A stretch of 7,131 nt of DNA from Muribaculaceae bacterium (GCA_022511505.1 JAFLTK010000150.1:1-7131), one strand, 5' to 3'; counted from the stretch's first letter, positions 1 to 6,283 are shown. A program made the numbers and translations. The notes: generated by a model not told the origin, from the sequence alone.

Positions 1-66
1 GAGTTGCTTGTCGGAAAGGTCGGACCACCGCTCCGGCACAATGAGGTTGATTGATATTGTCTCCAT
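1..66 (-). CDS. N-terminus of an unrecognised protein, runs off left edge
   Basis: Read on the minus strand, an ATG at 66-64 opens a frame of exactly 22 codons to the window edge with no stop. The peptide contains a PERWSDLSDKQL stretch. The frame is credible because it starts just after an AT-rich, SD-less leader (TTTTTAA before the ATG), as is usual in Bacteroidetes, and because the peptide reads like a folded-protein N-terminus (PxxW, then an acidic/polar helix start). I do not recognise the family and too little is visible to assign a function. The gene is divergent from the promoter at 189-219. No TAnnTTTG element was found on the minus strand between 67 and 190, so its promoter is not identified. 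Confidence 0.5.
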   Translation of the reverse strand, partial: METISINLIVPERWSDLSDKQL

Positions 67-92
67 TTAAAAAGTGCTTGATTGTAATTACC

Positions 93-148
93 TTTCCTTT
101 TAGAAGGTGCGACCGACTCCCCGGTTGCGCCTTCTTTGCGCTTGGTTA
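93..148 (+). repeat. 56-nt hairpin repeat, copy 1 (bidirectional terminator-like)
   Basis: The element is a 13-bp stem: AGAAGGTGCGACC (102-114) pairs with GGTTGCGCCTTCT (123-135) across an 8-nt loop, with two G-T wobbles. A second copy lies at 2467-2522, right behind the BspA-like gene, and 52 of 56 positions agree. The four differences are one stem base that changes G-C to G-T and three loop bases, so the hairpin is preserved. Only a weak CTTCTTT tract follows, not a clean T-run. Copy 1 sits between a divergent minus-strand gene and a plus-strand promoter, where it may insulate the two; copy 2 fits a terminator. Confidence 0.7.
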
Positions 149-188
149 GGATGCCGGTTGCGGTTTTTGGTTAATCTTTCTTATCTTT

Positions 189-219
189 TTTGGAAGTATA
201 AAATGTTTTAGTAACTTTG
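189..219 (+). promoter_or_regulatory. Bacteroidetes-type promoter for the structured RNA
   Basis: TTTG at 189-192 is followed after 19 nt by TAACTTTG at 212-219, an exact match to the Bacteroidetes primary-sigma consensus (TTTG, 19-21 nt, TAnnTTTG). The expected start of transcription is about 225-227. A palindrome TTTGCG-A-CGCAAA (216-228) overlaps the -7 element and the start site and could be an operator. The promoter lies about 400 nt before the next start codon, so it drives either a free RNA or a very long leader. Confidence 0.75.
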
Positions 220-274
220 CGACGCAAACCGCTTGCAGAGACCCGGTTTTGGGTAAGATGTGGCGAGGTGCATA

Positions 275-310
275 GGGTTAGGCTTAAACAAAGCGCCTAA
301 CGCCTTTTTT
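275..310 (+). terminator. Internal terminator-like hairpin with T6
   Basis: GTTAGGC (277-283) pairs with GCCTAAC (295-301); an alternative register is GTTAGGCTT with AAGC and CTAAC separated by a 2-nt bulge. GCC and then TTTTTT (305-310) follow. If active, it would cut the transcript from the 189-219 promoter to about 85 nt. It could equally be an ordinary arm of the larger RNA. Confidence 0.4.
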
Positions 311-470
311 AACATAAAGCGTTTACTCGACGCTCTTTCTTGGCTTGCTGAAACCTGGAAAATTTCGCACCATGTCAAGAATGAGACAACGGTAGATGCC
401 TTTGCGGATATGATTTTATCCAATCACAATAGACACGCGAGCGTCTATTGTTTGGCTTATTCATATCTTC

Positions 471-565
471 GCGTGAGGTCTCTGCCTGTTCATTCAACAT
501 GGTAGGCAATTCCAGGGCCTCAGCAAGCGGGATGAACAGAAAGTAATGTTCCTCACGCTTTTTTT
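471..565 (+). terminator. Intrinsic terminator with long insert, upstream of the BspA-like gene
   Basis: GCGTGAGG (471-478) is a perfect 8-bp complement of CCTCACGC (551-558), immediately followed by TTTTTTT (559-565). The enclosed sequence adds CTGTTCA (486-492) with TGAACAG (533-539) and AGGC (504-507) with GCCT (517-520), so the enclosing loop is itself structured. The 5' arm shares bases 477-478 with the pairing to the RNA's 5' end, and pairing of 525-530 with 229-234 would break the inner stem, the layout of a terminator/antiterminator switch. A small alternative hairpin is GAACA (534-538) with TGTTC (547-551). Confidence 0.6.
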
Positions 566-624
566 ATACCCATCTCAATCACCTCGAGGGGAACCGGTGA
601 ATAGAGAATCAAAACCATCAACAC

Positions 625-2454
625 ATGGCAAAAAAATTTTTATTTATCTTGCTTGCCTTGACGACATTCACGTCGCTACATGCAGTCGACTTCACCTACA
701 AGGACATAACCTACACTGTCCTTGACGAACAGGCCAAAACAGTAACAACAAAAAAAGGTTATTCTTCACAAGCCGGCAATACCTTTGAAGGCGAATTAAT
801 CCTACCTGAGAAGGTTTATAATGGAGATACTGAATATATATTGAAACAAATAGGACAGTATGGATTTAACAACGTGACCTCTGTTACTATTCCTTCATCC
901 GTAGAAATAATAAATCAAAACGCGTTTTATAGCTGTAATCTAACTTCGGTAACTATCGAAGATTCATCTACGAAGATTGACCTCATGTCTGATGCATTTA
1001 ACCGTAGTCCCAAGGTCTATTATGACCTTTATTTAGGGCGCAATTATACTTCAGGACGCGGAATTTTTCGCGGAGCTAAATCACTACAGATTGGAAAGCT
1101 TGTGACCTCGATTCCCGACTATGCGTTTTGTGATCTCATGCCAAGCTCAAGTGAATATGGTGGTTACTATCATGTTGGCTCGCATCTTTCTGAAGTCATC
1201 ATTCCAAGCAATGTTACCTCGATCGGTGAATATGCTTTCTACGCAGATAGTTATTATCAAAATATAGAACGTGTGATTATAGAAGACGGCTCTAACAGTC
1301 TTGAGATAGGATCTCAATCTTTTGGATATATTAAAGACATCAAAGTGGGTCGTAATATTGAGTTCAATAAAACAACCGGTTTGTTCTATATCTTTCGAGG
1401 TGTCACAAACGCAGAATTTACCGACAATGTGACAATAATACCCGATGATACCTTTAAAGATAGTAGTAGTACTCTATATTCGGTAAAGATCGGAAAGAAC
1501 TGCACAAACATCGGGAGCAATGTTTTTACAAAATGCCAGAATTTACGGACGGTTGTTTCGTTAAATCCTACTCCACCCACTATTGCCGGTTCATTTCATG
1601 CCGACACCTATAAACAAGGGCGATTGATGGTGTCTCGCGGCAGCAAATCGCGGTATATGACAGCCAATTATTGGCTCGATTTCTATGATATTGTAGAATT
1701 GGAAGAAGAGAGTGGCGACTCGGGAAATACGGGTGACGATGACACACCCGGGTTCTCTGATGAGAATATCACCGACTATGTGATGATGGAAATTGACCAG
1801 GAAATGAATTTTGCCGACTTGTTACCATCAGATCTTACTGCTTCTTCATGGGATACAAGCAACGATGACATTGTAGATATAACGAAAAAAGGTAAAGCCG
1901 AAGCTTACGAGTTTGGCCACGTTTACATCTCGGCAAAAGACGGTGACAATAATGTGATTGCAGTCTATAGTGTCTTTGTTTGCCCGACGGTGACGATTGT
2001 TCATGGCGACGGCGTTCTCTACTCCCATCATGTCATTTATAATTCGCGTCCTAAGTTGACGTTGCAACCATCGAGCGGTTATCTGATATCGAGCGTGACA
2101 CACGATGACACCGTTGTTCTCGATCAACTTATTGACCATCAAGGAACTTGCACCTATATTCCTGAAAAACCGATTACTGATAACACAAAGATCTACCTGA
2201 CAATGGAAGAGAATCCCGACGGAGGTCCCGTAACGGGAATGGGGTCGGTAATCTCTGATTCGGGCATACGCTTTCACCTTTCAGGAGATTATCTTGAGAT
2301 TGTGGGCGCCACGCCTGGTGAGTATTTGAAACTATGGAACCCCAATGGGTTACTGTTCTACAACAAGCCCTACCATACTGTTGTCTGCTCAGACGAAGGT
2401 GTCTATATCGCTGAAATTCAAGGACACAGATTCAAGTTTGCAGTTAAGAAATAA
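625..2454 (+). CDS. Secreted BspA-like leucine-rich-repeat protein with Ig-like region and C-terminal sorting-tail-like domain
   Basis: A 609-aa protein. Residues 1-20 are a signal peptide (MAKK, hydrophobic core, SLHA cleavage). A short N-terminal segment (about 21-50, with FTYKDITYTVL) of the kind common at the start of Bacteroidales BspA proteins comes next. LRR_5/BspA-type repeats run from about 70 to 330; the clearest units are VTIPSSVEIINQNAFYSC and VIIPSNVTSIGEYAFYAD. They are capped by a GSKSRYMTANYW segment (about 338-350). An acidic Gly/Asp/Ser linker (about 359-380) leads to beta-rich, Ig-like sequence (about 381-545). The end (about 548-609, LEIVGATPGEYLKLWNPNG to RFKFAVKK) resembles a type IX secretion or gliding-type tail, in a degenerate form. 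Family members are surface or exported proteins that bind host or matrix ligands; no ligand can be read here. No promoter is seen directly before the gene, so transcription may depend on read-through from 189-219. It is more AT-rich than the rha genes, which suggests separate ancestry. Confidence 0.85.
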   Translation: MAKKFLFILLALTTFTSLHAVDFTYKDITYTVLDEQAKTVTTKKGYSSQAGNTFEGELILPEKVYNGDTEYILKQIGQYGFNNVTSVTIPSSVEIINQNAFYSCNLTSVTIEDSSTKIDLMSDAFNRSPKVYYDLYLGRNYTSGRGIFRGAKSLQIGKLVTSIPDYAFCDLMPSSSEYGGYYHVGSHLSEVIIPSNVTSIGEYAFYADSYYQNIERVIIEDGSNSLEIGSQSFGYIKDIKVGRNIEFNKTTGLFYIFRGVTNAEFTDNVTIIPDDTFKDSSSTLYSVKIGKNCTNIGSNVFTKCQNLRTVVSLNPTPPTIAGSFHADTYKQGRLMVSRGSKSRYMTANYWLDFYDIVELEEESGDSGNTGDDDTPGFSDENITDYVMMEIDQEMNFADLLPSDLTASSWDTSNDDIVDITKKGKAEAYEFGHVYISAKDGDNNVIAVYSVFVCPTVTIVHGDGVLYSHHVIYNSRPKLTLQPSSGYLISSVTHDDTVVLDQLIDHQGTCTYIPEKPITDNTKIYLTMEENPDGGPVTGMGSVISDSGIRFHLSGDYLEIVGATPGEYLKLWNPNGLLFYNKPYHTVVCSDEGVYIAEIQGHRFKFAVKK

Positions 2455-2466
2455 TTAAATCGAAAG

Positions 2467-2522
2467 TTTCCTTTTAGAAGGCGCGACCGTCATCCCGGTT
2501 GCGCCTTCTTTGCGCTTGGTTA
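2467..2522 (+). terminator. 56-nt hairpin repeat, copy 2: terminator of the BspA-like gene
   Basis: AGAAGGCGCGACC (2476-2488) pairs with GGTTGCGCCTTCT (2497-2509) over an 8-nt loop: 13 bp with one G-T wobble, then TT. It begins 12 nt after the stop codon of the BspA-like gene and precedes the rhamnose promoter, the right place for a terminator. It matches copy 1 at 93-148 in 52 of 56 positions. Weaker similarity continues for about 13 nt on the right side (GGTTG in both). Confidence 0.65.
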
Positions 2523-2557
2523 AGGTGACGGTTGGCCTTCGGGTGATTTTTATTTTA

Positions 2558-2597
2558 GGCGGTGGGATGGCGGGGTTGAAATTTTTTATTATATTTG
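2558..2597 (+). promoter_or_regulatory. Putative rhamnose operon promoter (-7 element with G-rich upstream box)
   Basis: TATATTTG at 2590-2597 matches the Bacteroidetes -7 consensus TAnnTTTG and predicts a start at about 2603-2606. No TTTG lies 19-21 nt upstream; the only nearby TTG (2576-2578) is too close. In its place is GGCGGTGGGATGGCGGGG (2558-2575), with GGCGG repeated 11 bp apart. A missing -33 element is common in activator-dependent promoters. Bacteroides rhamnose operons are known to be controlled by an AraC-family RhaR, so this box is a candidate binding site by inference only. Confidence 0.5.
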
Positions 2598-2608
2598 CAG
2601 TCGATAGT

Positions 2609-2672
2609 GTTGCCTTCGGCACCGCGCACCGGCATGTTGAAATGCCGGGCGGTCTTGCCGGCGGCTCGCAAC
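2609..2672 (+). promoter_or_regulatory. Long stem-loop in the 5' leader of the rha operon
   Basis: One extended hairpin can be drawn from the predicted mRNA start. GTTGC (2609-2613) pairs with GCAAC (2668-2672), CGGC (2617-2620) with GCCG (2657-2660), ACCGC (2621-2625) with GCGGT (2649-2653), and CCGGCAT (2629-2635) with ATGCCGG (2642-2648) around a 6-nt loop. That is 21 bp with small bulges. It is followed by an unstructured A-rich stretch up to the rhaM start at 2712. There is no T-run, so it is not a terminator. A 5' stabilising hairpin, a protein-binding element or an unknown riboregulator are all possible. Confidence 0.5.
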
Positions 2673-2711
2673 GTGAACCTTAAAACTAACCAAAATCAGA
2701 AAATAAACACC

Positions 2712-3026
2712 ATGAGAAGAGAGGCTTTCAAAATGTTTTTAAAACCGGGCTTTGAGGAGGAGTATGAGCGTCGTCATGCCGCTATCTGGCCCGAACTGAA
2801 GAAGTTGCTCAGCGAGAGCGGCGTCAGTGACTATTCAATCTATTGGGACCGCGATACCAACATTCTTTTTGCCGTCCAGAAGGTGGAAGGCGACGGAGGT
2901 TCGCAGGACCTTGGCGACACTGAAATCGTCAAAAAGTGGTGGGACTACATGGCCGACATCATGGAGGTGAACCCCGACAATTCGCCGGTGTCGATTCCGC
3001 TCCCCGAAGTGTTCCACATGGATTGA
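2712..3026 (+). CDS. rhaM: L-rhamnose mutarotase
   Basis: A 104-aa protein, the usual length of RhaM. The enzyme interconverts alpha and beta anomers of L-rhamnose so that the isomerase receives its preferred form; it is a cytosolic dimer of the ferredoxin-like alpha/beta-barrel type. Visible family signatures: EEYERRHAAIWPEL with Tyr18 and the catalytic-type His22, SDYSIYWD with Tyr41, the WW pair at residues 76-77 and the near-invariant NPDNSPV motif. The start at 2712 was chosen because MRREAF aligns with the known N-terminus and because it follows an A-rich leader (AAATAAACACC). The open frame extends upstream to 2595, but that would run through the predicted promoter and leader hairpin. 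rhaB follows 27 nt downstream, first pair of the operon. Confidence 0.95.
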   Translation: MRREAFKMFLKPGFEEEYERRHAAIWPELKKLLSESGVSDYSIYWDRDTNILFAVQKVEGDGGSQDLGDTEIVKKWWDYMADIMEVNPDNSPVSIPLPEVFHMD

Positions 3027-3053
3027 TAGTCAACTAAACAACACCTTGCAGAA

Positions 3054-4520
3054 ATGGAAAATGCAAAATATTATGTAGCGATTGACCTTGGCGCTACGAG
3101 CGGTCGCACAATCCTTGGCACCCTTAGCGCCGACGGCCGACTGACAACCGAGGAGGTCACCCGTTTCCCAAACCAGATGCTCGACATCAACGGCCATCTC
3201 TACTGGAACATCTACTCGCTTTATGAGAACATCGTCGAGGGTCTGCGTCAAGTTGCGGCCCGTGGCGTCAAACCCGAGTCGGTCGGTATCGACACGTGGG
3301 GCGTCGATGTTGTGACCGTTGCGCCCGACGGTAAGATAATCGGCGTGCCCAACGCCTACCGCGACAAGGACACCTTTAACGCGGCAGCCGATTTCTTTGC
3401 CAACGTCATGAGCGCCGACGAGCTCTATGCCGCCACCGGCATCCAGCACATGGATTTCAACACCATCTTCCAGCTCTACCGCCACCATGCCGACTGGGAT
3501 TTCACCAACGCCGAGTCTATCCTCTTTATGCCGGACGCCCTGAGCTATATGCTTACCGGCAAGAAGGTTACCGAATATACCATCGCGTCGACCGGCGCCA
3601 TCCTCGACCCGGCCAGCCGCAAGATTAACGCCCGGTTGCTCGAGGCAGTGGGCGTCGACGCGGCCAAGTTTGCCCCCGTTGTCGAGCCCGGCACAGTCAT
3701 CGGCACGTTGCTTCCCGAGATTGCCGCGCTGACCGGCATCGGCGAACTTCCCGTCATCGCCGTCGCAGGTCACGACTCCGCCTCGGCCATCGCCCCTATT
3801 CCCGCCAAGTCGCCCAACTTCGCCTACCTGTCGAGCGGCACGTGGTCGCTGATGGGCGTCGAGACTGCCGGTCCGGTCATCAACGAGATTACCGCCCGCG
3901 AGAACATCACCAACGAGGGCGGCGTTTTCGGCACAATCCGTTTGCTGAAAAACATCACCGGGATGTGGGTCGTCGAGCAGTGCCTCAAGCAGTGGAAGCG
4001 CGAGGGCGTGACCTACACCTACCCCGAGATGGTCGAACTCGCCCGCAAGGCGCCGGCGTTCAAGGCGTTTATCGACACCGACGCGCCTTGTTTTGTCAGC
4101 CCCGCCGACATGCCGGCCGCTATCGTTGAATATTGCCGCACGACAGGCCAGGAAGCGCCCGCAACCCACGGCGAATTTATCCACATCATCTTTGAGAGCC
4201 TCGCGATGAAATATCGCTATATCCTCGACATGTTTGCCCGCGTGGCCGACCATCCCATCGAGGCGCTTCACGTCATTGGCGGCGGCTCGCGCAACGCGTT
4301 GCTCAACCAGTTTACCGCCGACGCTATCGCCAAGCCGGTCATCGCCGGTCCCGCCGAGGCATCGGCCATCGGCAACATCATGATGCAGGTGGGCCACGAG
4401 TCGCTCCGCGCCCTCCGCGACATGGTCATCCCCAACGTCGAGACCGTCACCTACACTCCCGTTGACACCGCCGCCTGGGACGCCGCCTATCCGCGCTACC
4501 TCGCTGCTATCGGCAAATAA
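3054..4520 (+). CDS. rhaB: Rhamnulokinase (L-rhamnulose kinase)
   Basis: A 488-aa FGGY-family sugar kinase, normal length for RhaB (also called RhaK in Bacteroides). It transfers phosphate from ATP to L-rhamnulose, giving L-rhamnulose-1-phosphate in the cytosol. The N-terminal ATPase-fold motif is DLGATSGR (residues 11-18). GIDTWGVD (78-85) and NAYRDKDT are sugar-domain motifs. AGHDSAS carries the likely catalytic base Asp241. SSGTWSLMG (260-268) and GGGSRNALLNQFTADA (from 409) form the C-terminal nucleotide-binding side, followed by the GPAEASAIGN signature. No frameshift or missing motif was seen. It starts 27 nt after rhaM and is separated from rhaA by 132 nt of low-complexity sequence. 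It is GC-rich with strong third-position C/G preference, which creates a long spurious open frame on the opposite strand. Confidence 0.96.
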   Translation: MENAKYYVAIDLGATSGRTILGTLSADGRLTTEEVTRFPNQMLDINGHLYWNIYSLYENIVEGLRQVAARGVKPESVGIDTWGVDVVTVAPDGKIIGVPNAYRDKDTFNAAADFFANVMSADELYAATGIQHMDFNTIFQLYRHHADWDFTNAESILFMPDALSYMLTGKKVTEYTIASTGAILDPASRKINARLLEAVGVDAAKFAPVVEPGTVIGTLLPEIAALTGIGELPVIAVAGHDSASAIAPIPAKSPNFAYLSSGTWSLMGVETAGPVINEITARENITNEGGVFGTIRLLKNITGMWVVEQCLKQWKREGVTYTYPEMVELARKAPAFKAFIDTDAPCFVSPADMPAAIVEYCRTTGQEAPATHGEFIHIIFESLAMKYRYILDMFARVADHPIEALHVIGGGSRNALLNQFTADAIAKPVIAGPAEASAIGNIMMQVGHESLRALRDMVIPNVETVTYTPVDTAAWDAAYPRYLAAIGK

Positions 4521-4534
4521 TCAACCTGGATGTT

Positions 4535-4616
4535 GTTATTGTCGTTATTGTCGTTATTGATTTTACTGTTCTTACTGTTTTTATTGACTTCAGCATCAAC
4601 AACAACACCAACAACA
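4535..4616 (+). repeat. Low-complexity rhaB-rhaA spacer with 9-bp tandem repeat and CAA tract
   Basis: GTTATTGTC is repeated about 2.8 times (4535-4559). Degenerate TACTGTT/TTATTG units follow to 4586, then a CAACAACAACACCAACAAC tract (4597-4615). The T/G-rich left half and A/C-rich right half can pair imperfectly, giving a weak long hairpin in the mRNA. No promoter match or T-run terminator is present, so co-transcription of rhaB and rhaA is likely. The A/C-rich part also provides the unstructured start region of rhaA. Confidence 0.7.
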
Positions 4617-4652
4617 AAAAACAATTTAACCCAATAAATCATAATCAACCCC

Positions 4653-5903
4653 ATGAATCAAGACATGATTACAAAGGCCTATGAGATTGCCCGCGAGCGT
4701 TACGCCGAACTGGGCATCGACACCGAAAAGGCCATCGAAACTCTTCAAAACGTACAAATCTCACTCCACTGCTGGCAGGCCGACGACGTTGCCGGCTTTG
4801 AATCGACCGGCGAACTGACCGGCGGTATCCAGGCTACCGGCAACTATCCCGGCAAGGCCCGCAATATCGACGAGCTCCGCGCCGATATCCTCAAGGCGCT
4901 GACCTTTATCGGCGGCAACCATCGCCTCAACCTCCACGAGATTTATGGCGAGTTTGGCGGCAAGAAAGTTGACCGCGACGAAGTAACCATCGAGCACTTC
5001 CAGGGCTGGGTAGACTGGGCAAAGGCCAACAACCTCAAGCTCGACTTCAACTCGACTTCATTCTCACATCCCAAGAGCGGCAGCCTCTCGCTGTCAAACC
5101 CCGACAAGGGCATCCGCGACTTCTGGATTGAGCACACCAAGCGTTGCCGCGCCGTTGCCAACGAGATTGGCCGCCAACTCGACGACCAGTGTATCATGAA
5201 CATCTGGGTACACGACGGCCAAAAGGAGATGACCGTCAACCGCATGCTCTATCGCTCGCTGTTGAAACAGTCGCTCGACGAAATCTTCGAGACAAAATAT
5301 GACCACATGAAGGACTGCCTTGAGTCAAAGGTATTCGGCATCGGCCTCGAGGCCATGACCGTAGGCTCAAGCGACTTCTACACAGCCTATTGCGCTCAGA
5401 ACAACAAGATTGTCACCCTCGACACCGGTCACTTCCACCCGACCGAAGTTGTTGGCGACAAGGTATCTTCAATCCTCCTGTTCTGCCCCGAAATCATGCT
5501 CCACGTTTCTCGCCCCATGCGCTGGGACAGCGACCACGTGACCATCATGGACGAGGCTACACTCGAGCTCTGCATGGAAATCACCCGTTGCAACGCCCTT
5601 GACCGCGTTCACATCGGTCTCGACTACTTCGACGGCTCGATGAACCGCATCGGTGCCTACGTAATCGGCGCCCGCGCCACCCAGAAGTCAGTTCTCCGCG
5701 GTCTTCTCGAGCCCGTTGCTACCCTCAGCCAGCTCGAGGTCGAGGACAAGAACTTCCAGAAACTCGCCCTCATGGAAGAGGCCAAGGCTATGCCGTTTGG
5801 CGACGTTTGGAACATGTTCTGCCTGCGCAACAACGTTCCCGCCGGCGCCGATTTCATCAAGGAAATCGAGAAATATGAGGCCGACGTCACCTCAAAGCGC
5901 TAA
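4653..5903 (+). CDS. rhaA: L-rhamnose isomerase
   Basis: A 416-aa protein, close to the usual 410-420 aa of RhaA (named RhaI in Bacteroides). It isomerises L-rhamnose to L-rhamnulose, the first committed step, using a TIM-barrel fold with two divalent metal ions, typically Mn2+. Recognisable blocks: QISLHCWQADDVAGFE, GIQATGNYPGKARN, NLHEIYGEF, LEAMTVGSSDFY with Glu233, LDTGHFHPTEV with Asp257, His260 and His262, HVSRPMRWDSDHV with His284, Asp292, Asp294 and His295, and HIGLDYFDGSMNRI with Asp324 and Asp327. These carry the metal and substrate ligands of the family, and none is missing. The ATG at 4653 gives the expected N-terminus (MNQDMITKAYEIARERYAEL); a second ATG four codons later is the alternative. 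After the stop there are 483 nt of repeats before rhaT. Confidence 0.97.
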   Translation: MNQDMITKAYEIARERYAELGIDTEKAIETLQNVQISLHCWQADDVAGFESTGELTGGIQATGNYPGKARNIDELRADILKALTFIGGNHRLNLHEIYGEFGGKKVDRDEVTIEHFQGWVDWAKANNLKLDFNSTSFSHPKSGSLSLSNPDKGIRDFWIEHTKRCRAVANEIGRQLDDQCIMNIWVHDGQKEMTVNRMLYRSLLKQSLDEIFETKYDHMKDCLESKVFGIGLEAMTVGSSDFYTAYCAQNNKIVTLDTGHFHPTEVVGDKVSSILLFCPEIMLHVSRPMRWDSDHVTIMDEATLELCMEITRCNALDRVHIGLDYFDGSMNRIGAYVIGARATQKSVLRGLLEPVATLSQLEVEDKNFQKLALMEEAKAMPFGDVWNMFCLRNNVPAGADFIKEIEKYEADVTSKR

Positions 5904-5914
5904 TCGTTGAACAA

Positions 5915-5974
5915 CCATCGAGAGGATGCTGCGCCCGACAAAGGCAACTCCATCAAATATTTTCTCTACGATGG
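5915..5974 (+). other. Stem-loop downstream of rhaA
   Basis: CCATCGAGAG (5915-5924) pairs with CTCT-A-CGATGG (5964-5974): 10 bp with one bulged A around a 39-nt loop, starting 12 nt after the rhaA stop. There is no T-run behind it, so it is not a convincing intrinsic terminator; an mRNA 3'-end stabiliser or processing site is possible. Confidence 0.4.
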
Positions 5975-5997
5975 GCTAAGGCATTGATCTATTGCAA

Positions 5998-6221
5998 GTA
6001 CCGTGGAACGGTACCTCTTTCAATAACCCCGCACATGCGAGCGAAGCGAGTTGTGCGGGGTACCCCTCCCCACTCGGGAATCGTCCCGGAGGGACGAGAT
6101 TTCATACTGAACCTGCGCGGAAGCATTTTCTTGCTGTGACATCTCGTCCCTCCGGGACGATTCCCTGAAAAGGGCATCAACCACGCACTGCGCGCTGCGC
6201 GCTTGTACGGGGTTATTGAAA
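5998..6221. repeat. Large palindromic element, MITE/REP-like, between rhaA and rhaT
   Basis: The outer arms TTTCAATAACCCCG (6018-6031) and CGGGGTTATTGAAA (6208-6221) are perfect 14-bp complements. Inside lie perfect 25-bp arms at 6076-6100 and 6141-6165, centred on TCCCGGAGGGA-type half palindromes, around a 40-nt centre. A further hairpin pairs CCCCGCAC (6027-6034) with GTGCGGGG (6053-6060), competing with the outer arms. Just left is GTACCGT-GGA-ACGGTAC (5998-6014). There is no transposase gene. The architecture fits a non-autonomous palindromic repeat such as those mobilised by REP-associated or IS200-type transposases; this class is inference. No target-site duplication could be identified. 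It may also act in RNA as a strong hairpin that reduces read-through into rhaT. Confidence 0.65.
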
Positions 6222-6225
6222 TTAA

Positions 6226-6283
6226 CATCGCTCCGCGATGCACACGGAATATAATATTCAACTCTCGCTGCGCTCGAGTTGAA
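6226..6283. repeat. Two short palindromes right of the large element
   Basis: CATCG-CTCCG-CGATG (6226-6240) and TTCAACTC (6257-6264) with GAGTTGAA (6276-6283) are two compact inverted repeats with GC-rich loops (CTCCG; TCGCTGCGCTC). They continue the run of palindromes and may be part of the same repeat cluster or relics of separate insertions. Confidence 0.5.

Larger units (their letters stand above)
226..565 (+). ncRNA. Uncharacterised structured RNA or attenuator leader, about 340 nt
   Basis: The region starts at a near-perfect promoter and ends in a stem followed by T7. Its 5' end CCGCTTGCAGAGACC (229-243) is complementary to two separate blocks: GGTCTCTGC (477-485) and AAGCGG (525-530). 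A long inner arm is nested inside: GATATGA (407-413) with TCATATC (461-467), CCAA (420-423) with TTGG (451-454, offset) and ACAATAGAC (426-434) with GTCTATTGT (443-451). A competing fold pairs GCGTGAGG (471-478) with CCTCACGC (551-558) and CTGTTCA (486-492) with TGAACAG (533-539). The two folds cross, so they are alternatives or form a pseudoknot. I looked for signature sequences of tmRNA, RNase P RNA, SRP RNA and 6S RNA and found none. It could be a free regulatory RNA or the leader of the BspA-like gene 60 nt downstream. The ends are inferred from promoter and terminator. Confidence 0.6.

Noticed and set aside
208..505. Open frames of 81 aa (plus strand, GTG start at 260) and 71 aa (minus strand, 423-208) inside the RNA region
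   Set aside because: Neither has recognisable family features. The plus frame needs a GTG start without leader, and both overlap the promoter or the paired RNA arms, whose complementarity explains the sequence better.
2595..2711. N-terminal extension of rhaM by 39 residues
   Set aside because: It would begin inside the -7 element and run through the leader hairpin. The 104-aa form from 2712 matches the RhaM family exactly in length and N-terminus.
3030..4397. 455-aa open frame on the minus strand opposite rhaB
   Set aside because: It is a by-product of the strong C/G third-position bias of rhaB; the translation is rich in G, D, R and V without family motifs, while the plus strand is a complete kinase.
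5989..6261. 90-aa minus-strand frame in the rhaA-rhaT gap
   Set aside because: It lies entirely over inverted repeats. The peptide is a translation of palindromes, a typical spurious call.
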